Source of the DNA: JACCZR01 sp963830065
GTDB taxonomy: Bacteria > Actinomycetota > Thermoleophilia > Solirubrobacterales > Thermoleophilaceae
Direction of reading: 5' to 3'
Length of the DNA: 64,000 nt
Assembly (NCBI GenBank): GCA_963830065.1
Contig: CAWHLA010000006.1
Coordinates: 124,001 to 188,000 of the forward strand
The notes below the pieces were generated by a model that worked only from the letters and a program-made list of their open reading frames with translations, made no database searches and was not told where the DNA came from. This document shows, piece by piece, positions 31,417 through 39,776 of this stretch (position 1 is its first letter; the number at the start of each line of letters is the position of its first letter). The position numbers were made by a program, and so were the translations under genes.

Positions 31417-32637
31417 ATGGACCTGCTCGAGTACCAGGGGAAGGAGCTCTTCGCGCGCCACGGCGTGCCCATCCCCGACGGCCAGCCGGCCACCAGCGTG
31501 GAGGACGCAGTGTCCGCCGCGGACGAGCTGGGCTACCCGGTGGTCATCAAGGCCCAGGTCCTCATCGGCGGGCGCGGAAAGGCCGGCGGGATCAAGCTGG
31601 CCAACAGCCGCGACGAGGCCGAGCGCTACGCCGCAGACATCTTCGGCATGGACATCCGCGGGTTCACCGTCCACGAGGTGTACGTGGAGAAGGCCTCGGA
31701 CATCGCCGAGGAGTACTACGCCGCCGTCATCTTCGACCGCGGAGCCAAGAAGCCGATGGTGATGCTCTCGCGCATGGGCGGGATGGACGTGGAGGAGATC
31801 GCCGAGAAGGACCCCACCGCCATGGCCCGCCTGCACGTCGACCCGCTGGTGGGCTTCCAGGCCTTCCACGGCCGGCGGCTGGCCTTCGAGTCGGGCATCG
31901 CCGAGGACGTCGTCCGCCCGGTGGGCGCGATGCTCGAGCGCCTGTACGAGGCCTTCGTCGAAGAGGACGCGATGCTGCTCGAGGTCAACCCGCTGCTGGT
32001 GACCGGCGACCGGGAGGTGGTGGCCCTCGACGCCAAGGTCACGGTGGACGGCAACGCGCTCTACCGCCACCCCGAGACCGCCGACCTGCGCGACGCCAGC
32101 GCCGAGGACCCGCAGGAGCTCATGGCCCGCGAGCGGGGACTGACCTACGTGAAGCTCGACGGCAACGTCGGCATCCTGGGCAACGGCGCCGGCTTGGTCA
32201 TGTCCACGCTCGACGTGGTGGCCCAGGCGGGCGGGCGCCCGGCCAACTTCCTGGACGCGGGCGGCGGCTCCAAGGCCGAGGAGATCACCAACGCGGTCGA
32301 GGTCATCCTCTCCGACCCCAAGGTCACGGCGGTGCTGTTCAACATCTTCGGCGGCATCACCCGCTGCGACGAGGTCGCCAACGGGCTGATCACCGCCTTC
32401 GGCTCGCTGGACATCTCCGTGCCGTTCGTGGTGCGCCTGGACGGCACCAACGACGAGGAGGGGCGCAAGCTCCTGACCGACGCCGACCTACCCGACGTCC
32501 ACGTCGAGAAGACCATGCTCGACGCCGCCTCGCGCGCCGTGGAGCTGGCCGGCGAGGCCCCACCCGAGGGCACCGACCAGCCCGGCCCGCCGTCGGGCGC
32601 CGCCGCAAGCGCCGACCCCCAGGCCGGGCCCGAGTAA
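31417..32637 (+). CDS. sucC: Succinyl-CoA synthetase (ADP/GDP-forming) beta subunit
   Basis: 406 aa. ATP-grasp N-terminus MDLLEYQGKELFARHGVPIPDG, VVIKAQVLIGGRGKAGGIKLA, then LEVNPLLVT and the CoA-ligase half GNGAGLVMSTLDVV, NFLDAGGGSKAEEI, FNIFGGITRCDEVA. A 20-residue Pro/Ala/Gly-rich tail (PEGTDQPGPPSGAAASADPQ) extends beyond the usual end at about 385. TCA-cycle enzyme, cytoplasmic. The stop overlaps the sucD start by 1 nt (TAATG). Confidence 0.95.
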   Translation: MDLLEYQGKELFARHGVPIPDGQPATSVEDAVSAADELGYPVVIKAQVLIGGRGKAGGIKLANSRDEAERYAADIFGMDIRGFTVHEVYVEKASDIAEEYYAAVIFDRGAKKPMVMLSRMGGMDVEEIAEKDPTAMARLHVDPLVGFQAFHGRRLAFESGIAEDVVRPVGAMLERLYEAFVEEDAMLLEVNPLLVTGDREVVALDAKVTVDGNALYRHPETADLRDASAEDPQELMARERGLTYVKLDGNVGILGNGAGLVMSTLDVVAQAGGRPANFLDAGGGSKAEEITNAVEVILSDPKVTAVLFNIFGGITRCDEVANGLITAFGSLDISVPFVVRLDGTNDEEGRKLLTDADLPDVHVEKTMLDAASRAVELAGEAPPEGTDQPGPPSGAAASADPQAGPE

Positions 32638-33518
32638 TGGCGATCCTGGTCGACAGCAACACGAAGCTGGTCGTCGCCGGCCTGACCGGCCGCGAGGGCA
32701 CCTTCCACGGGCTGAACAACCGCCGCTACGGCACCGACCTGGTGGCCGGCGTCACCCCGGGCAAGGGCGGCCAGGGCGTGGAGGGCGTGCCGGTGTTCGA
32801 CACGATGCACGCCGCCGTCGAGGAGGCCGGCGCGAACACCGCGATGGTCTTCGTGCCGCCGCGCTTCGCCGCCGATTCGATCCTCGAAGCCGCCGAGGCC
32901 GGCGTCGAGCTCGTCGTCTGCATCACCGAGGGCATCCCGGCGCACGACATGCTGCGCGTCTACACCCACCTCAAGCGGACCGACACCACGCGCCTGGTGG
33001 GCCCCAACTGTCCGGGCATCCTCTCCCCGGGCAAGGCCAACGTGGGGATCATCCCCGCGCACTTCTTCTCCGAGGGCGGTGTGGGCCTGGTGTCGCGCAG
33101 CGGCACGCTGACCTACCAGATCGGCAACGAGCTGGCCCAACGCGGGTTCGGCAACTCGACCATCGTCGGCATCGGCGGCGACCCGATCGTCGGCTCCTCG
33201 TTCATCGACGTGATCGCCGAGTTCGAGCAGGACGCCGACACCGAGCTGATCGTCATGTGCGGCGAGATCGGCGGCGACGAGGAGGAGCGCACCGCCGAGT
33301 ACATCGCCGAGAACGTCTCGAAGCCGGTGATCGCCTACATCGCGGGCTTCACCGCCCCGCCGGGCAAGACGATGGGCCACGCCGGCGCCATCGTCAGCGG
33401 CTCGAAGGGCACCGCGGCCGCCAAGGCCGAGGCCCTGGAGGCCAAGGGAGTGCGCGTCGGGCGCAATCCCACCGAGGTCGCGGACGTGGCCTCCGAGGCG
33501 CTGGCGCGGAGCGCCTAG
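32637..33518 (+). CDS. sucD: Succinyl-CoA synthetase alpha subunit
   Basis: 293 aa. MAILVDSNTKLVVAGLTGREGTFH is the CoA-binding Rossmann start. GPNCPGILSPG and VSRSGTLTYQIGNEL follow, and the phosphohistidine lies in GKTMGHAGAIVSG near residue 246. It forms the enzyme with the preceding SucC. Confidence 0.95.
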   Translation: MAILVDSNTKLVVAGLTGREGTFHGLNNRRYGTDLVAGVTPGKGGQGVEGVPVFDTMHAAVEEAGANTAMVFVPPRFAADSILEAAEAGVELVVCITEGIPAHDMLRVYTHLKRTDTTRLVGPNCPGILSPGKANVGIIPAHFFSEGGVGLVSRSGTLTYQIGNELAQRGFGNSTIVGIGGDPIVGSSFIDVIAEFEQDADTELIVMCGEIGGDEEERTAEYIAENVSKPVIAYIAGFTAPPGKTMGHAGAIVSGSKGTAAAKAEALEAKGVRVGRNPTEVADVASEALARSA

Positions 33519-33579
33519 CCGAGTTAGGGTGGCGCGTCCCCGGATTGGCCGGGGCCTACTCGACAGGGGGACCCAGCCC

Positions 33580-34420
33580 ATGAAGAAGCTCGCGCTCTGC
33601 GCGTTCGTCGTCCTGCTCGCCTCCGCGCTCGCGGCCGGGTGCGGCAGCAGCAAGAAAAAGAAGAAGAAGAGCAGCAGCAGCCAGACCACGGAAACTCTGA
33701 CGATCGAGCGCTCGGACACGGGCCTGAAGGCCCCGGCGTCAGCCGAGGCCGGCCTGACCAAGATCACCGTCAAGAACACGGGTAAGAAGCCCGGCGGCGC
33801 CCAGCTGGTGCGAGTCACGGGCAACCAGACCGCCGAAGAGGTCGGCAAGGCCGGCACGGCGTGGGGTGACAAGGGCAAGCCCCTTCCCGGACTGGTTGCA
33901 GCTGGAGGGCGGCGTGGGCAACACCAAGCCGGGCCAGACCGGCACGGTCACCCAGAACCTGCCTTCAGGCAAGTACTACGCGCTCGACATCGAGTCGAAC
34001 AAAAGCGCCCCACTGGAGGTGACGGGCAGCGGAGGCGGCTCCCAGCCCACGGCCGGCCCGGTGGTCGAAGCGACCGAGTACTCCTTCAAGGCCACGGGCC
34101 TGAAGACCGGCAAGCAGACCGTGCTGTTCGACAACAAGGGCAAGCAGCCACATTTCTTGGTCGCGCTTCCCATCAACCCCGGCAAGACCCTCGCCGACGT
34201 TAAAAAGGTCGTCGCGACCGAGGGTGAGCCCAAGGGGCCGCCGCCGATCGATGAGAAGGCGGGGGTCGACACCGCGGTGCTCGACGGCGGCGGCAAGCAG
34301 GCCGTTCAGCTCGACCTCAAGAAGAAGGGCAAGTACGCCCTCATGTGCTTCATCCCCGACCGCCAGGGCGGACCGCCCCACGTGGCCAAGGGAATGGTCT
34401 CCGAGGGGACCGTCGAGTAG
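33580..34420 (+). pseudogene. Lipoprotein of unknown function, one-base frameshift near 33890
   Basis: ATG 33580 gives the lipoprotein signal MKKLALCAFVVLLASALAAGC and a run of six lysines (SSKKKKKKSSSS), then TLTIERSDTGLKAP and ITVKNTGKKPGGAQLVRV. Near 33881-33890 the sequence must be read +1 (after KGKPLP) to continue as DWLQLEGGVGNTKPGQTGTVTQNLPSGKYYALD and on to the stop at 34420 (GKYALMCFIPDRQGGPPH). The two halves look like one exported beta-sandwich (cupredoxin-like) protein of about 280 aa. The extra base sits in CCCGG, so a sequencing indel, a pseudogene or +1 frameshifting are all possible. It lies 61 nt after sucD. Confidence 0.65.
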
Positions 34421-34948
34421 CTAGAAGGGAAGCTCGGGCGCCACGTCCCTGAGGCGTGGCGCCTGGCTGTCCCGCTGGGACGCCTGCAGCTCCATTCCGA
34501 CCGGCCACTCGATGCCGACGTCGGGGTCGTCGTAGGCGATCCCCCGCTCGACCTCGGGGTCGTAGTACGTCGAGCACTTGTAGGTCACGTCGGCGATCTC
34601 GCTGGTCACGCAGAAGCCGTGGGCGAAGCCGATCGGAACGTACAGCTGGTGGTGCTCTGAGTCGTCGAGGGTGAAGCCCTCCCATTGCCCGAAGGTGGGC
34701 GACTCGCGCCGCAGGTCCACCACCACGTCGAAGATCGAGCCGCGGGCGCAGCGGATCAGCTTCGCCTGCCCTTCCCCGATCGCGAAGTGCATGCCGCGCA
34801 CCACCCCACGGGCCGAGCGCGAGTGGTTGTCCTGCACGAAGTCGTCCTCGATGCCCAGGTCGGCGAGCCGCGAGCGCCGATAGCTCTCCAGGAAGAAGCC
34901 CCGGTGGTCGCCGTGGACGGCCGGCTCGATCAGGATCGGGCCGTTCAC
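34421..34948 (-). CDS. rfbC: dTDP-4-dehydrorhamnose 3,5-epimerase family protein
   Basis: 175 aa, typical for RmlC. PAVHGDHRGFFLESYR, the catalytic-His region FVQDNHSRSARGVVRGMHF, KLIRCARGSIFDVVVDLRRESPTFGQW, PIGFAHGFCVTSEIADVTYKC and YDPEVERGIAYDDPDVGIEW are diagnostic. It isomerises dTDP-4-keto-6-deoxyglucose for rhamnose synthesis. No other rml gene is adjacent, so it may serve a distant pathway. The ATG start overlaps the stop of the coiled-coil gene upstream (ATGA); its stop is back-to-back with the preceding lipoprotein gene. Confidence 0.9.
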   Translation of the reverse strand: MNGPILIEPAVHGDHRGFFLESYRRSRLADLGIEDDFVQDNHSRSARGVVRGMHFAIGEGQAKLIRCARGSIFDVVVDLRRESPTFGQWEGFTLDDSEHHQLYVPIGFAHGFCVTSEIADVTYKCSTYYDPEVERGIAYDDPDVGIEWPVGMELQASQRDSQAPRLRDVAPELPF

Positions 34949-35730
34949 CGGGTCGGCGCCTCGTAGGCCTCGCTCATCCCCTCCGACAGCGAGCCGACCT
35001 CCTCGCGCAGGCCCCTCACGTCGGCGGCCAGCGTGCGCTGGCGCTCGGTGTCGGTGGACGCCGAGGCCGACACCAGGCTCCCCCGCACGGTGTCCAGCTC
35101 GACGAGCACGCGCTCCATCTCGTCGTAGTAGCGGGCCAGCTGCTTCTCCATCTTGCGCAGCACCGTGAGCTGATGCCCCAGGGCCTCCACCAGCTCAGCA
35201 CGGTATTCGCGCCCCGGCCCGGGCGCTCGCTGCTCGGACTCCATCCGCTGCTCGACAAAGTCGGGTGGGGTCTCGGCCAGCGTCTCGTACAGGAGCTGTG
35301 CGCGGGTCGCCGAGCCCTCCATGACCTCGAGGAACGCGTCGACCTCCCCCTCGACCTCGTCGAAGGGAAGCTGGGCCCGGTTGATCGCCTCGCGGATGCG
35401 CGACTCACGCTGGCGCGCGCCGTTCATCAGGTCCCGGATCGGGGGCGCGAGGGTGTTGGAGTCCAGGCGCACGCGCTCCAGCGAGCGGCGGCGCTTGCCG
35501 CGCTCGTGCTCGAGCACCTTGCTCGCCTCGTCCTCGTCGAAGTAGGTCCGGCCCACCGCCAGCGCATAGAACACGACCGCCACCGGCAGCAGGGGCACGA
35601 ACAGGTCGAGCAGGATCCCGGCGATCAGCACCGCCGCGAGCAGGATCACCGCGACGGGCTTCAGCAGTGCGTTGCGCAGCAGCGCCCGGTTGTACTCCGA
35701 GCGGCTGTAGGGGCGCCGTGGCGCAGGCAT
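34945..35730 (-). CDS. Membrane protein with long coiled coil
   Basis: 261 aa. Two adjacent membrane segments (KPVAVILLAAVLIAGILLDL, FVPLLPVAVVFYALAVG) near residues 25-60 precede a 200-residue helical, charged region with heptads (RQRESRIREAINRAQLPFDEVEGEVDAFLEVM, LTVLRKMEKQLARYYDEMERVLVELDTVRGSL). It resembles no enzyme; a scaffold or tether is likely. It overlaps the VWA gene upstream by 1 nt and the epimerase gene downstream by 4 nt, so the three genes form one coupled unit. Confidence 0.75.
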   Translation of the reverse strand: MPAPRRPYSRSEYNRALLRNALLKPVAVILLAAVLIAGILLDLFVPLLPVAVVFYALAVGRTYFDEDEASKVLEHERGKRRRSLERVRLDSNTLAPPIRDLMNGARQRESRIREAINRAQLPFDEVEGEVDAFLEVMEGSATRAQLLYETLAETPPDFVEQRMESEQRAPGPGREYRAELVEALGHQLTVLRKMEKQLARYYDEMERVLVELDTVRGSLVSASASTDTERQRTLAADVRGLREEVGSLSEGMSEAYEAPTR

Positions 35731-37406
35731 CAGAAGAAGCTCGAGATGCTCCGGTAAACGGTCTCGATGTCCTCCGTGTCGCCCTCGTAGTCCTGGCCCC
35801 CGCTGGCCTTCGCGATGTCGGTCAACGCCTGGCGGGCCCCCGCGGCCTCGGCGCTGTAGGCGATCGTGAACACCCGTACCTGGTCGCGCGAGTCGCCCTG
35901 GGACTGCGCGCGGCGAACCACGTCCTGCGCGGTGAGCGACGAGTCGGTGTCCTCACCGTCGGTGAGTACAACCACGGCGTTGATGCGCTCGCGGTCGCGC
36001 AGCCGGCGCACGGTGTCGAGGCCCTGGGCGGTCGCGTCGTAGGCCGCCGTGCCGCCGTCGGCGATCAGCTGGCGGGCCACCGAGCGCAGGCGCTGGCGGT
36101 TCTGGGAGAAGGGCCCGATCGGCACCAGCTGCTGGATCTGATCGGAGAAAATCGTCAGCCCGACCCGGTCCTCCGGCGAGACCTCGCGGAAGAAGGCCTC
36201 CAGGCCGCGCTTGGCCCGCTCGAGGCGGTCCTCCTGGCTCATCGAGCCCGACACGTCCAGCACCAGCTCCACGTTGGCGGGCTTTCGGTCGCGCCGCCAG
36301 GTCTCCTTGATGCTGTTCAGCACCCGCGGCTCGGGCAGGCCGAGGACGCGCTCGGGCTGCGCGGGGTCGGCCCCGTTGGCCTTGGTCACCCGGCCGGCGG
36401 GCTTGTCCTTCAGGCTCGCGGGGCGGAAGCCCTCCGCCCCCGCACGCTCGGGCGTCAGCTGATCGGACAGCCAGCGCTGGAAGACCTCCGCTGCCTGGCG
36501 CTGCTCGGGCCTCACCCAGGGCGCGCGGAGGGCGATGTACGGGTTGTCGGAGTAGAAGGTCCCCTCCGGCGGATACAGCGCCACCAGCGGCGGCTGACCG
36601 CCGCGGCTGCGGTTGAAGTCCAGCAGCGTCACCTCCTCCATCGCCACCGCCGACGCATAGCCCGGTCCCTGCCGGCGCATCTGGTCGGCGATGAACAGCG
36701 TGGTGTCGCCGTAGTGGACGATCGAGCGCTCGATGTCCTTCACGTAGCCGCGGGCCTTCGAGGAGGTCACCTGCTTTTCGGTCAGGCCCTCGCGCCGGCC
36801 GGTGGCCGCGTAGTACTCCGCCACCACCGCAGACAGGCCCGAGGTGGAGAAGTCCGGGTTGGTGTGCACCAGCTTGAAGTCGCCGAACTGGGGCTGGCCG
36901 AAGGCGGCGAAGCCGCGCTTCTCGCGCGCCAGCTCCAGCACCCGCTCGAACCCGATCGGCTTCTTGGGATAGCCCAGCGCCTTCGCGAACGGCTCCCACA
37001 TCGCGATAACCAGCGGCGTGCGCACGATCGACGGGCTCTGCTTCGGCGCGAACGGGCGGTCGGCGTCGTAGTTCAGCAGCCGGCCCCACAGCGATGACGC
37101 CGGCGACCAGGCCACGGGCTTCAGCCTGCCGTTGGCGATCTTGCTCTCCGCCTCGCCCGACGCGATGGACTGGCCCTCGACGAACACCGGCTTCCCGCCG
37201 CTCTTGCGGCCCTCCTGGTTGAAGCGCTCGATCAGCGGCTTGAGCAGGCGCTCCTTCTCCGGCGAGTAGGCGAACGACACCCTGACCGACCCGGCTCCTG
37301 CCTTGGCCGGCTCCTTCCCGTCGTCACCGCCCCCGGCGGACAGCAGGGCCACGACTCCCACCGCCACGGCGGCGAGCACGACGATCAGGATCTCGCCCCT
37401 CTTCAC
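35730..37406 (-). CDS. Extracellular solute-binding domain fused to von Willebrand factor A domain
   Basis: 558 aa. An N-terminal membrane anchor (ILIVVLAAVAVGVVALLSAG) is followed by a type-1-like solute-binding region (FAYSPEKERLLKPLIERFNQEG, GLSAVVAEYYAATGRREGL, FIADQMRRQGPGYASAVAMEE, ALRAPWVRPEQRQAAEVFQRWL), then a VWA domain with the MIDAS motif LVLDVSGSMSQEDRLERAKRGL near residue 385 and VVLTDGEDTDSS. It is presumably on the outer face of the membrane and binds a metal-dependent protein partner. Translationally coupled to the coiled-coil protein and, with 4-nt overlap, to the HTH-RskA gene upstream. Confidence 0.83.
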   Translation of the reverse strand: MKRGEILIVVLAAVAVGVVALLSAGGGDDGKEPAKAGAGSVRVSFAYSPEKERLLKPLIERFNQEGRKSGGKPVFVEGQSIASGEAESKIANGRLKPVAWSPASSLWGRLLNYDADRPFAPKQSPSIVRTPLVIAMWEPFAKALGYPKKPIGFERVLELAREKRGFAAFGQPQFGDFKLVHTNPDFSTSGLSAVVAEYYAATGRREGLTEKQVTSSKARGYVKDIERSIVHYGDTTLFIADQMRRQGPGYASAVAMEEVTLLDFNRSRGGQPPLVALYPPEGTFYSDNPYIALRAPWVRPEQRQAAEVFQRWLSDQLTPERAGAEGFRPASLKDKPAGRVTKANGADPAQPERVLGLPEPRVLNSIKETWRRDRKPANVELVLDVSGSMSQEDRLERAKRGLEAFFREVSPEDRVGLTIFSDQIQQLVPIGPFSQNRQRLRSVARQLIADGGTAAYDATAQGLDTVRRLRDRERINAVVVLTDGEDTDSSLTAQDVVRRAQSQGDSRDQVRVFTIAYSAEAAGARQALTDIAKASGGQDYEGDTEDIETVYRSISSFF

Positions 37407-38149
37407 GGCCTCAGCCGCGCCAGCGGCACGCGGAGGAGGCTGGCTCCGCTGTGGTTCTGGTTGCCGTCGTCGGGCTCCAGCGAGATGTCGACCTCGCGAT
37501 AGCGGTCGGCGTCGGGCGGCAGCGGGGCGTTCAACTCGATGTCACCGGTGGGGAAGCGCCCGAGTTGCCGTGCCCGCGTCACGCTGGAATAGAGCCACAC
37601 CGCGTATTCTCCCCGCGGGCGGGGCAGACCGGCCACCTTCAGCTCCAGGCGGTCGCGACGGTCGCGCCGCACCAGCCGCGCGGTGGCGCGCCGTGCGGAA
37701 GGCATGCCGGCGAGCGGCTCGAGCTGGGCCTCCGGCCCCAGCTGCGCGGTCCGCACCGGCTGCGGCTCCTCCCCTCCTCCCGAAACCGCGAGCACCGTCG
37801 CCACCACCGCAGCGATCAGGAGGCCGCCCAGCAGCGCCGGCACCAGTCGGCGCTGCCGCTCGGGCCTGGACGGCCCGTGGCCGTCGCCCGCCGGCGACGC
37901 GAACAGGTTGCCGCGGTCGCCGAGGTGCTCGCCCATGCGCTCGCGCAGATCCTCGTCGGACTCCTCGCCGAGCGCCTGGGCCACCTCCTGCATGACCGCC
38001 TCGCGACGCAGCTTCACGCCGGACTCGGTGGTGCCGAGCAGGGAGGCGATCTCGTCGTCTGGGATCCCCCGGCGGACGCTCAGCTCCAGCAGCGCACGCG
38101 ATTCGGCGTTCAAGTCGGCGAGCACTTGGTCCATCAGATCCGGCGACAC
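37403..38149 (-). CDS. HTH-membrane-RskA fusion (sigma region 4-like N-terminus, anti-sigma K-like C-terminus)
   Basis: 248 aa. Residues 1-75 are a sigma-70 region 4-like helix-turn-helix (LADLNAESRALLELSVRRGIPDDEIASLLGTTESGVKLRREAV). One membrane segment follows (LVPALLGGLLIAAVVATVLAVSG), then an RskA-like outer domain (LPRPRGEYAVWLYSS, VDISLEPDDGNQNHSGASLLRVPL). An intracellular DNA-binding-type domain joined to an extracellular RskA domain suggests a membrane-bound regulator. The N-terminal half resembles the separate small protein at 39480. GTG 38149 or ATG 38134 could be the start. Overlaps the VWA gene by 4 nt. Confidence 0.75.
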   Translation of the reverse strand: MSPDLMDQVLADLNAESRALLELSVRRGIPDDEIASLLGTTESGVKLRREAVMQEVAQALGEESDEDLRERMGEHLGDRGNLFASPAGDGHGPSRPERQRRLVPALLGGLLIAAVVATVLAVSGGGEEPQPVRTAQLGPEAQLEPLAGMPSARRATARLVRRDRRDRLELKVAGLPRPRGEYAVWLYSSVTRARQLGRFPTGDIELNAPLPPDADRYREVDISLEPDDGNQNHSGASLLRVPLARLRP

Positions 38150-38212
38150 ACTCAGATGTTCGCGCCTGCGACCGCATTTTGGGTGGGTTGCGCCGCGATA
38201 GTGGCCGACATT

Positions 38213-38218
38213 TAGACT
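38213..38218 (+). promoter_or_regulatory. -10 element, leaderless start of DUF4397-sortase
   Basis: TAGACT lies 5 nt before ATG 38224, the only start giving a plausible N-terminus once the frameshifts are repaired. Confidence 0.45.
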
Positions 38219-38223
38219 CCCGC

Positions 38224-39483
38224 ATGAGCCGGCGGACGCGTGTCCGGAGAGCGCGGCGGGGACCATTCTCGCCGCGTCGATGCTAGTGACGTGCGGCGCC
38301 GCGGACGCCGTTGCGGCGGAGGTCCGGCTGGTGCATGCGGTGCCCGGAGCGGGGGGCGCTCAGCCTCGGTGAACGGCCGCGAGCTGGGATCGCCGGTCGG
38401 CTTCGGGAAGGCCGGCGCCTACGCCTCGGCTCGCGACGGCAGCGTGGCGGTGACCCTGGTCCCCGGCGGTGGCGGAAAGGCGCTCGCGAGCAAGGAGCTG
38501 GGCCTGAGCGACGGGCGCTACACCGTGATCGCCGCGCCGTCGGGCAAAGGTGTGGTGCTGCGCTCCTACCGCGACGGCTCGCCGCAGGACGGCAAGGCCC
38601 GGCGCCTCCACGCCCTGCCCTCGAGCTGCCGCCCGGCAGCTACACGTTCGCGATGATGATGCCCGGCGGTGGCGGTGACCCGCTGGTCAAGGCTGCGGGG
38701 GTCGAGCCGGTGGCGGGGACCTCCTCCACTGCGGTGGTGCTGGGAAGCGGTGGCGAGCCCACGAAGATCGTGCTGGCCTCCGATGGCTCGTCGGGACCAG
38801 TGGCCGGGCCCGGTACCGGCCTCGGCGGCCTGGACGACAGACCGCCCTGGGCGATCGCGCTGGTGGCCGCGGGCGCGGTGCTGGTGATCGACCGGCGCTC
38901 CGAAGCCGGGCCGCCGACCGCGGAGGCCGCCCTGCGCGAGCTGGTCCACCGTGCCGAGACGCCGGCCGCCCTGCAGGCCGCCCTCAGGCCGCTCGAGCTG
39001 AGGTCGCCGCGCGGCGACGCTCCGCTGGAGTCCCTCGGCGCACGGGTGCGCCCGTTGCGACCGGTGCGCATAACGATTCCCGCCGCCGGTGTGCAGTCGA
39101 AGGTGGTGGCCGCGCCCGCGAAGAAGGGCGCGCTGGAGATCCCCCAGGTCGGCACCGCGGGCGGGTATTCCGGCGGCCCCCGTCCGGGCGAACCGGGCCG
39201 GGCGGTGATCATCGGCCACCTCGACCGGCGCAACGGGCCCGGCCTGTTCGCGCGAGTGCCGCGGCTGAGGCGGGGCGCGACCGTGGCGGTGACCGACGGG
39301 CGGGGTGAGGTCCACCGCTACCGCGTGGTCGGCGCGGCGCAGGCCCGCAAGGACCGCTTCCCGCGCGAGCAGGTCTACGGCTACTCGGCCCGGCCGGTGC
39401 TGGTGCTCGTGACCTGCGGTGGCCCGTTCCGCGCAGGACGGGGCTACCGCGACAACATCCTGGTCTACGCCAGGGGGGCCTAG
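38224..39483 (+). pseudogene. DUF4397 domain-sortase (class E/F type) protein, three -1 frameshifts
   Basis: The coding signal runs from ATG 38224 to 39483 but passes through three frames. MSRRTRVRRARRG shifts near 38258-38261 (GGGG) into TILAASMLVTCGAADAVAAEVRLVHAVPGA (signal plus DUF4397 start). It shifts near 38351-38356 (six G) into SVNGRELGSPVGFGKAGAYASAR, and near 38617-38620 (CCC) into ELPPGSYTFAMMMPGG. Adding one base at each run restores a protein of about 420 aa. The last part has a membrane segment (PPWAIALVAAGAVLVI) and a sortase: IIGHLDRRNGPGLFARV (His), LVLVTCGGPF (Cys), RDNILVYA (Arg). DUF4397 is normally extracytoplasmic; its fusion to a sortase is unusual. Confidence 0.7.
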
Positions 39484-39749
39484 CGGCCGTTCCAGAGCCG
39501 GGCCGGCAGGTCCGGCAAGTCGGCGCGCAGCTCGGCGCGCTGATCGCGGGTGGTCAGCCCGAGCTCGGTCTCGAGCTCGGAGATGATCTGCTCGCGGCGG
39601 TCGGCCACGTCGTCGGCCCGCACGCTGAGAATGCCCGCGATCTCGCCGTCCTCCAGGCCCCGGCGCGTGCTGAGGTCGAGCAGGGCCCTGCTCTCGGGAT
39701 CGAGTTTCGCCAGGGCCTCTCCCAGCCGCTCCATCGTCACCGCCACCAC
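39480..39749 (-). CDS. Small sigma region 4-like helix-turn-helix protein
   Basis: 89 aa. LAKLDPESRALLDLSTRRGLEDGEIAGILSVRADDVADRREQIISELETELG aligns with the N-terminal domain of the HTH-RskA protein (37403), but no membrane or RskA part is present. It could be a soluble partner or competitor of that sensor. The start is GTG 39749 or in-frame ATG 39734; the upstream TAACGT shares its TA with the aminotransferase -10. It ends on a CTAG shared with the stop of the sortase gene. Confidence 0.7.
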   Translation of the reverse strand: MVAVTMERLGEALAKLDPESRALLDLSTRRGLEDGEIAGILSVRADDVADRREQIISELETELGLTTRDQRAELRADLPDLPARLWNGR

Positions 39750-39758
39750 GCGCGCCGC

Positions 39759-39768
39759 ACGTTATCGT
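39759..39768. promoter_or_regulatory. Bidirectional promoter, overlapping -10 elements
   Basis: ACGTTATCGT: plus-strand TATCGT (39763-39768) is 8 nt before GTG 39777; minus-strand TAACGT (39759-39764) is 9 nt before GTG 39749. They share the TA at 39763-39764. Confidence 0.55.
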
Positions 39769-39776
39769 CGCGGAGC

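Noticed and set aside
33580..34420. Programmed +1 frameshift as the main explanation
   Set aside because: The same class of indel occurs about a dozen times in unrelated genes, so a sequence error is the simpler account.
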